This document shows positions 1 through 10,566 of a stretch of 64,000 bases of DNA, one piece after another. The notes beneath the pieces are model-generated. The model was not told the origin of the DNA. It ran no database searches and saw only the letters and a list, made by a program, of their open reading frames with translations. The stretch lies in assembly GCA_022749755.1 (NCBI GenBank), contig CM040453.1, forward strand, positions 15,261,368-15,325,367. The letters are read 5' to 3'. The DNA is from Azadirachta indica. Taxonomy: Eukaryota; Streptophyta; Magnoliopsida; Sapindales; Meliaceae. Position 1 is the first letter of the stretch. Every line of letters starts with the position of its first letter. The position numbers and the translations under genes are program-made.

Positions 1-1707
1 TAGCAAGCAACAGTACTCAAATTTATAATTAATTTTTTTATTGTGTAATTATGAAAAATATTGTGCTATTTCCAAACTTGTTTCTGTTGTGGAATTTAAA
101 AATATAAATAATTAATCACTAACAAGTAATATATAATAAGTAAAATATTGTCCAATGAGAATTGATTGTTTACTAAGTATCAAAATTAGTTTAACTCTAA
201 TTTTGTTTGAACTTAAAAACAAAAAGGTGTATTGCAAAAATGTAAATTAATCTAAGTAAAATAAAATTAAACTAAGAATGAAAGCAAATTAAAACAAAGA
301 AAACTTTAGATAATTAAAGCTCTAGGACTTCCGATTTCATCATAACTAATCTGTATTGATTCTCGATCTTTGCTAATCAGGTTGCTTTTTTACGATTGAT
401 ATTTGAGAATCCCTAATTTTTTTACTAGCCTCACCTAAGGTCTGGCAAAAATACTCTTGATAGTTAATCCACTATATTCCTATGAGAATAAAAACTACTA
501 AGAATTCATTAACTTTCGTGAATCTCATTTAACGACTATACAAATCATGAAAGTATATTCCTCTCTCTCTTATAATCTATGGTATTTAACACAATGAATT
601 AGATATAAATTTTCTTTCGGTTTCATTATGACTTTTAAATCAACTATATAACGGTCAATTATTTAGAAGCATTAAGCACAATAAAGAATGCTCAATCATA
701 AACAAAAGTAAAAGATTAATTAACTAAGAAAAGTATGAATCAAAGTTTCACGATCAGGCTACATCCTAGTCTTAGAAAAAGAGAAATTAGTTCATGATAA
801 ATATAAAGTAAACAATGAACATAATCTTAGACATTAAAGAGAAAAGAAAAGAATGAACTAGTAATAGGGATGATTGGATCTTCAAATCTTCTTCTTCTCC
901 GCACTAGTGTCTTCCAACCTAATTTAACCTTAACATTATATATTTATATGCTAGTTTAAAAAGGACAATCTGGTAACTTTTACTCTTCTAAAATTAGGAA
1001 AATCATGAATGGATGCCATCTCCTTCATCTGCAGAGCCACAGCCTAAAGCCCTAATTCAAAGCATCCCACAAAGTTGTAGCCTTATTAAGTCCCATTGTC
1101 TTGGCCTTCACGTTTATTCCGCAGAGCCGCGGCCTTAAATTCCATGATTGCAGCCTTGAGTTTTTATCTGTCATGCCTATTTTCAGCACCACAACCTCAA
1201 CTTTTATGGCCTAGCCTTAAGTTTCTAGAATTATGTTGTTCTTAGAAAAAATCAGCGCCACGGCCTCAACTTCTATGGCCATGGTCTTGAGCTGCTATTT
1301 CTTCATTGCACAATTCTCTTTATTTTTCTTCACAGTTTTTCGACATCAACTTAAAAGATTTGTCAATTATTTTCTCTACAAAATAAATACAAAACACAAA
1401 TAAAAACTAATAAAATATCCTCAAATTATCAAAATATTACATATAAAAGTATTCAATTTATGAATATAAAACTCGCTTATTAATTTCTACTAATCTTACA
1501 TTTTTGCTTTTTCTTAAATTAGTGTGAGGAAGAAATGTGTATTGTTGATTAAATAAGACAAAATGGGTAGCATAGGCATAAACAGACATGGAAATAGCCT
1601 CACTTTGAATAGCCATACATCACTTGTATGGCAATTTTAATGTAATTGTAGCATAGTTTACTAGTTCCTTCTTCATCCCTTTTAATTAATTTAAGAAAGG
1701 TTTAGGA

Positions 1708-1710
<3 letters not shown>

Positions 1711-1739
<29 letters not shown>
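1711..1739. repeat. (TA)n microsatellite
   Basis: An uninterrupted TA dinucleotide run. A mixed CA/TA run follows at about 1781-1810. Likely polymorphic; no function is suggested. Confidence 0.9.
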
Positions 1740-1742
<3 letters not shown>

Positions 1743-2383
1743 TGAGAAGAGTTTAGAAATGCAAAAATATTTTGCAAAAACACACACACACACATATATA
1801 TTATATATTAAGAGGTATTATGATTTGCGGCTTTTGATATTTTTTAAAATACAAAATTTTAAGTAATGCAAAACTACACTATTTCACATAAATTACTGTG
1901 TACTATTATTGTTCCAAGCGCTATTTATTTGAAGTTGTAAAAAAATACCAATTTTGTTGGGTCGAGATCGATGTTACGGGAGGCTCAAAGTCAAACCTCG
2001 TGCATTGGCTTATCAGAAAGACAAGATTCAAAATTAAGACAGAGCTATAACAAGATGAGTTGTACAAGTGCTTGAAGTGCATTAATATCGCATAGATATT
2101 CCAGAAATGATTTGTGTGAATCAAAATAACTCAACGTACTAAGTCTTCAAAGTCCATAATGAAGAGTGAGATTCATCTTGAGGATGCAATCATACTTTTC
2201 AAGTTCATAATTGGAGGTCTGTGTGTGTCTACTTTTCAAAGTAAACTACTGAATGCTACTAACAATGAAATTTCCACTCTTTAATAGCAATAAAAGCGGC
2301 TATGAAAATCACTAATTTGCGGGCCATTGTTATCTAATCTGACGAGTGATGACCATTACTTTTCATTCTATTCATTATGAACA

Positions 2384-2386
<3 letters not shown>

Positions 2387-2418
<32 letters not shown>

Positions 2419-2424
2419 TATATA
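2387..2424. repeat. (TA)n microsatellite upstream of the lectin kinase remnant
   Basis: A TA run broken by a few other bases. It lies just before the S-receptor-like kinase remnant and makes a spurious Tyr-Ile repeat when translated. Confidence 0.9.
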
Positions 2425-2445
2425 GGAGGGAAAAGTGTAAGACAA

Positions 2446-3680
2446 GTCCTGTTTAATTATTTCCATTTGGCTAAATGGCTTGGATTAAACTTCCTCTTCT
2501 TGTTATGCCATGCATCTTTCTATGGCCTTGTTTTCTTTCACAAGCAAAAATATATACACTAAAACCAGGCCAACTGCTTTATGACTGGGAGCACCTAGTT
2601 TCTGCAGGAAAGGTGTTCAAGTAAGGATTCTTCGGCCCCAGCTGGGAATCATTTGACTTTGGTGCCTTTTCTCCTTGTTACATCGGAATATGATTCAACG
2701 ATATTCCACTTTATACTATCTGGGTAGCCAATCCAAACAATCCAGTTCCAGATTCCTCTGGTGTCTTAACAATGGATACTGATGGCATTTTGAAAATTGC
2801 ATACAAAGGATGCTCACCAATTGCTATAAGCTCCAATCAAGCAAAGAAAGCCAATTCAGAGAGCAACGTCACAGCCACATTGCTAGATTCCAGAAACCTT
2901 GTTCTGAGAGAGGTTGATTCTAATGGAATAACTGGGTCAATTTTGTGGCGAAGTGTTATCCATTAAACTCATTATTGCCTGAAATGAAACTAGGCTTCAA
3001 CCTCAAGACTGGACATGAATGGTATCTTTCATATTGGGTAAGTGACAAAGTGCCTTCTCTAAGGGGCCTTCAAACTTGGCCTAAATGCCAAGGAATCATA
3101 GAATTGATCATTTGGTGGCAAAGGCAAGTTTATTGGAGAAGTGGGGAATGGAAAAAGGGGAGTTTTGAACTAGCACCTGAAATAAAAAAGAGAACAGATT
3201 TACGCAGCTTCAGGTTTGTGACAAATGAAAATGAAAGTTACTCATTTTCTGTTAAAAGCAGCTCTGTTCTATCAAGGTGAGAGTTTGACACATTATGCCA
3301 AATTACACAGTTCACTAGGGATAGGCGCAATGGTTCAAATACCTGGATATTTGAAACTACCAGCGCATGTAACACTGATTATACAAAGAATGAGACAGCA
3401 GTTTGCCTAAGTGAAGAGCCTAACAGTTATGGGAATGGTTCAGAATTCTTTGCACCAAAGGGAGGGTACATGGATCTGAATTTTTTATATGATTTTGATG
3501 ATAATGCAAGCTTCTCTCTCAGTGATTGTCATGCGAAATGCTGGAAAAATTGCTCTTGTGCTGCCTATCAATCTTTCTCACAGAATGGCACTGCATGTCA
3601 ATTTTGGAACAAGGAATCAAAATTCTTTCCATCTGAAAATTCTGAATACATTTACCTGCTTACTACTAAAAGCACACAAG
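2446..3680 (+). pseudogene. G-type lectin S-receptor-like kinase, first-exon remnant
   Basis: Conceptual translation gives, in order, a hydrophobic signal-like segment, a bulb-lectin domain (pieces such as VFK-stop-GFFGPSWESFDFG, IWVANPN and LLDSRNLVLRE), an S-locus glycoprotein region (LGFNLKTGHEWYLSYWV, VYWRSGEW) and a PAN-like cysteine-rich end (SLSDCHAKCWKNCSCAAY, then a WNKES piece). That is the extracellular half of G-type lectin receptor kinases, which sit in the plasma membrane. Breaks include a small insertion after the signal segment, a Leu-to-stop change at 2622-2624, and frameshifts near 2950 and 3280. The exon ends at a good donor, AAG then GTATGT at 3681, as expected for this family. 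No transmembrane or kinase exon follows, so this is a truncated, dead copy. Confidence 0.85.
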
Positions 3681-4089
3681 GTATGTATATTCACTAATTG
3701 TTTATTTATCCTCTTTTTAAACTTATAGATATTCTGAATATCCTTGGCAGCTTATGCTTATGGAAGTTTTGGTTAGTCACATCATTTAAGGGATTAGTAA
3801 ATTTTCTTGAAGGTATCTAGAATTTCTCAAGAAAAAATAGAAGAAAAGACAAATTTGATGAATATTCGTTGGTATAGGTAGCAAATTTCTTGAAGTGACA
3901 TGAAAGATTTAATATTTAAATTGCTTACATAAGCTTCAGAAGAAGTTTAATTAATTTTTTTTCTTTTTCTATAAGTATTATAAGAAATATACTTTTCTAA
4001 TTTGGTATGAGTACAATTTGAACTCTAACTATTTTCTATTAAAGGTTAAATCAACTAATGCCTATAATAAGAGATTTAGCTTTTTCTAC
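3681..4089. other. intron remnant of the lectin kinase; no gene
   Basis: The sequence after the donor at 3681 is AT-rich with stops in all frames and reads like the first intron of the kinase gene. Copy-A-specific homology with copy C begins near its right end, around an AAATAAATGATTC word. Confidence 0.5.
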
Positions 4090-4751
4090 CTTTTTTCTGA
4101 AATAAATGATTCAAAACACGCAAAGCTTTTGTTTATGTTTTCAACCAATTCATATAAATTTAATATATTTTATTTGTAGAAAAGAAGAAAACAAGTGACG
4201 ATAAATCATAATATGCAAAATTTGGAAAGGGATATATAAGAAATATGTCAATAATCTTGGGCTCTTTCAGGATTCAATAAGAAGGATATGTGTGCCTATG
4301 CTATTCAATAAAGCGTGTGTATCATGGAATTAAACAAGTTAGGGACATGAGCTATGTTGTCATTCTTCCCCCAAGTAAATTGGGCAATGATGCATGTATC
4401 TTTGCAATTTATATATGGTCAATATTAATGGTTATTTTGATTATATTAAATTTCAAATTTGTTTACTTTAGATTTAGCAACATTCAAGCAGAAATAATTA
4501 GATTTTATTGGAGGATTAAATCCACCAACCATAAGGATTGAACTTGGATCAATTTCAGACTCTAATTACTGTTTTAGAGTTTTAGTAAAAGTCGAATTAC
4601 ACATTAAATAAATAATAATGTATAATCTATTATTTTCAAAAATTAATTTTTATTATCAGAAAAATAAGGGAAAAGGAAAACTTATTGACTTAAAACCGCG
4701 TGAAATAAATATTTGACCGTTACCAGTGTTGGAGAGAGGTGCGAGTTCTTC

Positions 4752-4759
4752 GCGCCAAA
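4752..4759. promoter_or_regulatory. candidate E2F-type site upstream of NAC copy A
   Basis: GCGCCAAA fits the reverse complement of the E2F consensus TTTSSCGC. It lies about 650 bases before the NAC start codon and is kept in copy C at 52228-52235, although a neighbouring base differs. A single 8-base match is weak evidence of function. Confidence 0.3.
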
Positions 4760-5136
4760 ATGTTAATTCGACTTCTGTTCAAAGTTTAAAAGTTTGTTTG
4801 GAATTGACCGTTAGAAGATTGAGAAACATAACTCTCATGGCGGCAAAATCTATAATTAAATCGGCTCTATATCTTACAAACGCGCATAATTAGATATGCC
4901 CTAGATTTGTTGAATTAGGAAACTTACTACATTTAAAGGTAACCCCATTCCCAAGTAATTAAACTACTTCACTCTCCACTGCGACTGATTTCTAAAAACT
5001 CCGCGTATTTAGATTGCATTAGGAGGCTTACTGAATTCACTCTGAACTAAAATTACGATTGCATTCATTAACCCACATAAATAAATTCCTCTGTTTTGTT
5101 CTTTCTTTACTACAAAGCCTTCCGTAATCCACTCAG

Positions 5137-5253
5137 GTAAATAATTTTCTTTCTTGTTTCAAGCTTCAATCAACTTGCTTCATTCTTTGCATTCCTAATT
5201 TAGGGCTGTTGTTTCCTTTGTTTATGTTCTCATCGTCTCTGTTTGTTACGTAG
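5137..5253 (+). other. possible 5' UTR intron of the NAC gene
   Basis: ACTCAG followed by GTAAAT gives a good donor, a T-rich stretch follows, and ACGTAG at 5248-5253 gives an acceptor. The same donor and an ACATAG acceptor exist in copy C (about 52610-52726). No coding sequence is involved. Another AG a few bases downstream could serve instead. Confidence 0.4.
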
Positions 5254-5404
5254 TCTTCAGTCATTCAGACGAAGAATTATATCTTCGTTTCATTCGTTCC
5301 AGAATAATTCATTTAGTCATTCAACCCCGCCACCAAGCTTTGAATTTGATCAATACCACAACCAAAAGCAAGCATTTTTACCTGATTTCTTATCGATCAA
5401 CAAA

Positions 5405-7261
5405 ATGCACGAAACTAGACCTTGTATCATCGTTGGCCACAGGTTCATGCCTTCAGACGAAGAATTAGTAGAATATTATCTTTACCAGAAGGTTTCAGGA
5501 ATTCCCCTTCCTTTCGTCGAATATTTTGTTAAAGAATGTGACCTTTATGGTGATGAACCCGGGAAAATTTGGAATTCATATGGAGGAAACCTGTTGAGGG
5601 GTGAGGAAGATCTATATTTCTTTACCAAGTTGAAGAAAAAGACTTCTAAGGGTTCCAGAATTAACCGCAAAGTTGGCTTGGATGGGGGTGCTTGGCAAGG
5701 GGAAGATGCTCCTACCGAAATTTTTTCTAGCAAAACCCAGAAGCTAATTGGCTCCAAGAAAAGGTTTCGTTACGAAAAGGAAGGGTCTGATGACAATGGC
5801 TGCTGGATTATGCATGAGTATACTCTTCATGTGTCTTTGTTGGGGAAAAATCAATCTATGAATTGTGTGCTTTGTAGGATTCGAAAGAATCAACCGACCA
5901 GGAAGAAGAATCAACCGACTGGAAAGAATAACAAATCAGGGAAGAGTAAGAAAAGAAAGTTGGAGGATTTCCAGAAGAGCACTCAATCTGTAGAGGCAGA
6001 GCCGGAGAGGTTTCTGACCGAACAAGAAAACAAGCAAGTTGCTCGCATTAACAAGGTAGAAAGTCAGTCTTCTGAAGCATCGATGGTGACAATGGTGCAG
6101 GAAGAAGCAAGTTGCAACACTGACATGATATGTGAGGAGGGAAGAGAATCTGGTGGAACTGATTATTCTAGTGTTCCTGGTGCTGGACAATGTGAAGTGG
6201 CACTGCCTGATCAGAGTCTTCAAACATTAACAATGGTTCAATCTGAGAGGATGAAGAGCCACGAACAAAACCAGCAACAGATGTTTGTTAATGATATAGA
6301 AAGTCAATATGAGGCGACTTTGGAGATGATGAGACAGAAGATTTTATCTGACGCCAATCACAAGTTTCAGAGAGGAGAAACTAGTGGAATTGATTCAATT
6401 GATTTTACTAAACAATGCCAAGCACCTGTAGTAGTAGTGCCTGATTATCAGACTGTGATGTTGCAACAAGATAATGAGTATGACCCACTTAGTGGAATAT
6501 CTGATGAAGACATGTGTCTACTTCGTAAGATATTTGACCAGCAACCAAATGAAGGAAGTGTCCCAAGTGCAAGTGTTGGCGGGGTAGCTATGGCATGTAT
6601 AGAAGAGAAGCTGAGTGACCACCCTATTCAATCTGCAGAGCTTACCCAACAAGAATACCAGCAGCAACATATACCTGTCAACAATGTAGAATGTCAATAT
6701 GATGCTGCCCAACAACATGAGGCTCCGGTGGCAGTACCTGATCAGACTCTGATGTTGCACCAACAAGAATGTTTAGACAGTGACCCCCTTTTAGGAATAG
6801 AACTTGTTGATGAAGAGTTTTGTCCTCTTCGTGAGGCATGGATTGAAGAATTGTTCAAGACCAAAATAGCAGGGCCGGGAGAAAATGGCGGAAGCACAGG
6901 TATTAACTGGGAGAATGTTCAATCTATGGATAAGATGGTGAGTCAGATTCCTGAGCAACAGCTTGCGTCTGGAGAAAATTTTGTTGCACCAAGTGCTTGT
7001 GTTGAGTTTGGAGTTATGCAAACTATGAGTGAGCTTCCACAGCTTTCTTCTAAAGAAAACGTGATTGCTTTCAGTGATGGAGAAATTGCCAGAAGTGGAA
7101 ATGTTGAGCGGGAGGCAACTATGCAGATGCAAACTGATGATGAGAGGGTAAATGAGCTTCCCCAGATTGCGCCTGAAAATTACGGAAGCAGTAGTTCAAG
7201 AGTGTGCCTGAGTTTGGACGATTTTCGGCCTTTCAATTCCTTGTTCTCAGTTGACCAATGA
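5405..7261 (+). CDS. NAC-domain transcription factor, intronless, 618 aa (copy A)
   Basis: A NAC protein: a plant nuclear DNA-binding transcription factor. The first ATG of the frame is at 5405; upstream in-frame codons lack an ATG, and copy C starts at the matching ATG. The NAC domain spans about residues 7-162, with GHRFMPSDEELVEYYLYQKV (subdomain A), ECDLYGDEPGKIW, YFFTKLKKKTSKGSRINRKV and CWIMHEYTL. The usual WKATG-like piece is replaced by WQGED, so it is a divergent subgroup. A basic KKRKL stretch near residue 182 may be a nuclear signal. The long acidic, glutamine-rich tail contains two related modules (PLSGISDEDMCLLRKIF and PLLGIELVDEEFCPLREAW), a likely activation region. Most NAC genes have introns in the domain; this one has none. 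No transmembrane tail. It is the only intact gene in the window. Confidence 0.92.
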   Translation: MHETRPCIIVGHRFMPSDEELVEYYLYQKVSGIPLPFVEYFVKECDLYGDEPGKIWNSYGGNLLRGEEDLYFFTKLKKKTSKGSRINRKVGLDGGAWQGEDAPTEIFSSKTQKLIGSKKRFRYEKEGSDDNGCWIMHEYTLHVSLLGKNQSMNCVLCRIRKNQPTRKKNQPTGKNNKSGKSKKRKLEDFQKSTQSVEAEPERFLTEQENKQVARINKVESQSSEASMVTMVQEEASCNTDMICEEGRESGGTDYSSVPGAGQCEVALPDQSLQTLTMVQSERMKSHEQNQQQMFVNDIESQYEATLEMMRQKILSDANHKFQRGETSGIDSIDFTKQCQAPVVVVPDYQTVMLQQDNEYDPLSGISDEDMCLLRKIFDQQPNEGSVPSASVGGVAMACIEEKLSDHPIQSAELTQQEYQQQHIPVNNVECQYDAAQQHEAPVAVPDQTLMLHQQECLDSDPLLGIELVDEEFCPLREAWIEELFKTKIAGPGENGGSTGINWENVQSMDKMVSQIPEQQLASGENFVAPSACVEFGVMQTMSELPQLSSKENVIAFSDGEIARSGNVEREATMQMQTDDERVNELPQIAPENYGSSSSRVCLSLDDFRPFNSLFSVDQ

Positions 7262-7630
7262 TTGTTTTTAGTATTGAAATTCAATTTGTAATGAATTAGT
7301 TGTACAGAGTTTATTCACTTGGGGGGGAGAAATATTCACCCAGAAAGAACAACCTTAACTACTTCATTGATAGTTGTATCAGTTTTCTTGCAGTCATGAA
7401 AATGTTATCTACGACGTATTGAATTATTACTTACCTATTCTCAATTGATAAGATATGTATCTTTACTTAGAGTTTGAAATGATTAAATTTGCTGCTGATT
7501 AATATCTCATCTTATTTTAAATATCATAATGACATTAAAACTGAACATATCAGCACAATTTGGCGTATCTGATTAGAAAGCCAGTCAAATTTGCTATAAG
7601 TGCAAGTTCTGATAGTGGAACATAAAAGAG
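7262..7630. other. NAC 3' flank, copy A
   Basis: AT-rich 3' UTR and spacer. The same sequence follows the NAC stop in copies B and C. No gene. Confidence 0.6.
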
Positions 7631-8336
7631 ATGCCAAAAGAAATAGGAAAATTGAAACATTTGAGATATCTTAACTTAATCAACTTATAGAAAAATGACC
7701 TGAGTTATTATCTGAGTTGTATAATTTATTTGATGTTAAACGATGTAAATATCTTAAAGAATTACCTCAAGAAATTGGAAAGTTAATAAACATATCACAT
7801 TTACTAAATGATGCTACTCTTGATTTGAGGTACATGACAGTAGGAATTAAGAGATTAACCAGCCTCAAGAAATTAGAAAAGTTTGTTGTGGGAGCAAGTG
7901 TTACGGAAAGCAAGCATGTAGCCTTGAAACTCTAAAGACCCTCAACCTTCTTCAGGAATGTCTTATAGAAGGGCTGGGTAATGTGTCTGATGTGGGCGAG
8001 GCTACGAGATTGAAACTTGACAAAAGCATCAAAAAACCTTCGTGATTTGTGTCCTTGTTTTGATCAAATGGATGAACAATAGAGGAGGAAGAAAAAGGAA
8101 GATGAAGAACTTCTTGAAGCCTTAAAACCACCTCCAAATTTAAAGCAATTATGTGTAAATGAGTACAGAGAGACTGTTTTCCCCACTTGGATGATGTTAT
8201 TTACTAATTTCAGAAGACAACACTAAGAAATTTGATCATTTACGACTGTCCTATTTTGAAAGGACGTTACATAGAAGAAACAGGACAAGAATTTGGACAT
8301 TTACATAGAAGTGTTTGTGTAGAGCTTGTAAGGTAC
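7631..8336 (+). pseudogene. CC-NBS-LRR resistance gene, LRR-tail fragment (copy A)
   Basis: The translation shows leucine-rich pieces typical of CNL (RGA-like) intracellular immune receptors: MPKEIGKLKHLRYLNL, CKYLKELPQEIGKLIN, RLTSLKKLEKFVVGAS, LETLKTLNLLQECLIEGLGN and FPTWMM. They come in the right order but in different frames, with stops after LNLINL and in the EQ-rich part near 8079. There is no coiled-coil or NB-ARC sequence upstream; the NAC 3' flank sits there instead. It is a 3' fragment that was already truncated before the segment multiplied, since B and C start at the same ATG. It is not expected to make a functional receptor. Confidence 0.8.
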
Positions 8337-9029
8337 TATTAGGTTTACAGGTCTTCTCCAAAGGATTTTCTTTCTATGAATCATTTTCTGCAATAGGAAA
8401 TTGAAAAAAATAGTTCAGGTCACATTCATTGAAAGTCACTGAAATGGCTTGCTTCTGATGTCAATATATAAGTAAATTTTCAATATTCATTCTTCGGTAA
8501 AGCTACAAATTCTGTATCTCAGTCACGTTTTTACAGTATATTATGTATATTGAAAATTTGTGAATCTAGCCAAATTACTTTATGCCAACTCTGTTGTTAT
8601 TTTTTGTATTTTTATATACAAATTTTTAGTACTGGTCAGTATCCAGTAGATTATCCTTCTGGAAAACCAAATATTTACTCATTTATTTGTATATTGTTAC
8701 AGTGTTCCTTTGTCTTGATATCACATAGGTAGAAATTTAAAACATCAAAACAAAAATTGATTAGTTATATATAAAAGCAAACATATACACATACCAAATT
8801 TATGAAAAATGATTTCCTTTGTCGTAGTCAAATCAATTCATATCTTTCTAAGTTGCAATTACTTAGTTTGGGAAACATCGAGATCAAGTATTAATAACAA
8901 AAGCTTGCCAGATAATGATCTTCCAGCAGCCAGACAACTTTATTTATTTAGTTTATGAAAAATGATTTCACAAACCAATCATTAATAACAAATATCCTCT
9001 CAATAATAGCGCAAATTAAATATTAACAT
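8337..9029. other. spacer shared by copies A, B and C; no gene
   Basis: The sequence after the CNL tail is conserved at about 37430-38120 and 55627-56309. The only open frame common to the copies (60 codons near 8550) lacks an ATG start and a recognisable domain. I take it as non-coding 3' flank. Confidence 0.5.
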
Positions 9030-9445
9030 AAAGGTAAAAAAATATATGCATTGATTTCTCGCCCTCAGTTTCCGAATCGATGGAGCTGAGAACATCAGCA
9101 AGTAATCCCTCAAAGCAGGGGAGAGAAATATACACGGCAGCGGTATTTTGGAAAAAACATAAACCTTCAGTTTGTTCCTTTGTTGCATCTTCATACTAAG
9201 CAGCAGAAGAAAAGTCCTCCAATGGCTTGCTTTCCTCGAGACTTTTGCTTGTTTTTCTGCTTTCAAACTAGTTGCCTGAAGTCTATCCCTGCCTCTAGCA
9301 GCTCTCATAGTGTAGAAATACACTCCAAAGACAAATGCCGTCAAGCCCCCAGCAATCACCAGATTCTTGGTCTCACAAAAAATTTGAGTAAGGAAGGAAC
9401 TTTGTTGCTGAGGAGCATTGATTTGCTTTCTGAAATTTTGTTTCT
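9030..9445 (-). pseudogene. COA3-like mitochondrial assembly factor fragment (copy A)
   Basis: On the minus strand a frame contains KNLVIAGGLTAFVFGVYFYT followed by MRA. This single membrane segment with its flanks resembles plant homologues of cytochrome c oxidase assembly factor 3, a small inner-mitochondrial-membrane protein. It is preceded by a glutamine-rich APQQQSSFLTQIF piece. After the membrane segment the sequence drifts (GRDRLQATSLKAEKQ) and runs into an unrelated tail. In copy A this frame is fused upstream to the remains of the TNL NBS in a wrong frame, because of the deletion near 9440. I infer a captured gene fragment, not a working gene. The COA3 assignment is from memory of the family and needs a database check. 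Confidence 0.5.
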
Positions 9446-9979
9446 TTTCTGACGTTTGCCATAAAACACATAGACTTAAACTCACCAGAAATCCGATTAA
9501 AAAGAGCTTTGGCAATTGGAACCACCCATGCCCCAAATTCCTACAATTTGAGAATCTGGCAAATCCCTACTTAATAGTGATAGAAGAGACTCAATTCATG
9601 AATTTAGGCCAATCGGGCCTCTCAAATCACTTGAAATGCATATATTTTTCAACTTTTTCAAAACATCATTGACAATTACATCCGCAATTCTTTCATTAGG
9701 CCTAGCAAGTATACAAAGAGGGATCAATACAGAATTACGTATAGAGAAATGAAAACATTGTTCTATTTCGTAATAATCCAAGAAGCTAACTATACACAAG
9801 CGGGTTCAAGAGTTACCTAATTTTGCTGCCTTCAAATCCATATAGATAGGATGCTTTTGCCAAAACATCCCTCCATTGCTGAACCATTTCTGGCTTCTCC
9901 TTGCGATTCTTTTCACGCTTAACAAACGCATTCCGAAAATTTCCATCTGCTTCCGCACGGACTTACTTGGTAGAAAACC
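9446..9979 (-). pseudogene. TIR-NBS-LRR gene fragment, TIR end and NBS start (copy A)
   Basis: Minus-strand remains of a TNL immune receptor. Exon 1 (9817-9979) encodes the end of the TIR exon, with a KASYLYGFEGSKI ending. It ends at a GTAACT donor. The intron is 9702-9816 (acceptor GCTAG). Exon 2 runs from 9701 down to the deletion near 9446 and encodes RPNERIADVIVNDVLKKL, then the NB-ARC start. An in-frame TGA at 9596-9598 replaces an expected Arg codon, and the P-loop is damaged: GMGG is followed directly by sequence for IAKALF, with the IGKTT codons missing. Both lesions recur in copy C. The exon 1 side is cut by the gypsy LTR at 9980. Confidence 0.8.
9975..9979. repeat. target-site duplication of the gypsy insertion, left side
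   Basis: AAACC directly precedes the LTR start TATAACAGCC. The same five bases follow the 3' LTR end in copy B (46467-46471) and precede the 5' LTR in copy C (60384-60388). Confidence 0.75.
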
Positions 9980-10566
9980 TATAACAGCCTATTTTTTCTA
10001 CTAATTAGGAAAGAAATTATATGAGCTTATGAGGTACTGTTAACAACATAGAACCTTTTTTTTTTTAATTTTGAAATCACATGTTTTAAAATTGGAAAGT
10101 GGATAATTTGATTTCTTACATATTAAGTCCTTGTCTTTTCTTTACTACTTTAGGGTTGTCTTAGGAGGTATTATATAACCGTACTGTATTTTATTTTTCT
10201 TTTCTTTGTCTCTACCCATTTTTACAAAACACAAACGTATTTCTTTACTCACTTTGGTGGTGTGGCTTTCTCACAGACTTATTAAGTGAAGGTAAAAAGT
10301 TTTAATTACATTATACACATCCATATTTTTGGTTCTTATATCTTGTTCGTTTTACGTTAGTGTTATTTCATAATCTTCTATATAGATTCTCGAAGGATGT
10401 TATTAAGAGTAATTTGTGTGATTTTTGTACTTAGATTAAGAATTCTAGTTTTAGTCAACTTTCTACATACTAGTAAATTGATCTGCATTAAACTTTAGAG
10501 GATTTGCAGAGTATATGAACAATTCTAATGAAAGTTCTATTAAGGATTGTGTATTAAAATTTTTAC

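Larger units (their letters stand above)
1..2445. other. gene-free AT-rich left flank
   Basis: I see no coding region with support here. The stretch is AT-rich and stops are frequent in all frames. The short open frame on the minus strand near 1921-2124 has no recognisable domain. A slightly more GC-rich part near 1034-1300 repeats a degenerate motif around the words GCCACGGCCT and CTTCTATGGCC. Two dinucleotide runs lie near 1711-1739 and 2387-2424. Decayed transposon sequence is the likeliest content, but I could not assign a family. Confidence 0.5.
4090..5404. other. 5' flank of the NAC gene (copy A)
   Basis: No protein gene is supported. An open frame near 4290-4541 is shared with copy C but has no domain and lies in AT-rich DNA, so I read it as non-coding. 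The last 650 bases before the NAC start codon hold a GCGCCAAA motif and a plausible 5' UTR intron. Confidence 0.55.

Noticed and set aside
1921..2124. 67-codon minus-strand frame
   Set aside because: No similarity to anything I know, no start context or neighbours, in AT-rich flank.
4290..4541. 83-codon frame shared with 51793-52017
   Set aside because: No domain and AT-rich; conservation is explained by the segmental duplication.
5243..5404. N-terminal extension of the NAC protein
   Set aside because: The open frame upstream of 5405 begins with TTG, not ATG, and crosses a likely intron acceptor. Copy C starts at the ATG matching 5405.
8550..8732. 60-codon frame conserved in all three copies (also 37633, 55834)
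   Set aside because: Begins at TTG, has no domain, and is conserved only because the whole segment is duplicated.
9180..9452. Plus-strand frames overlapping the COA3-like fragment (also 56465-56884)
   Set aside because: They are shadows opposite the better-supported minus-strand sequence.
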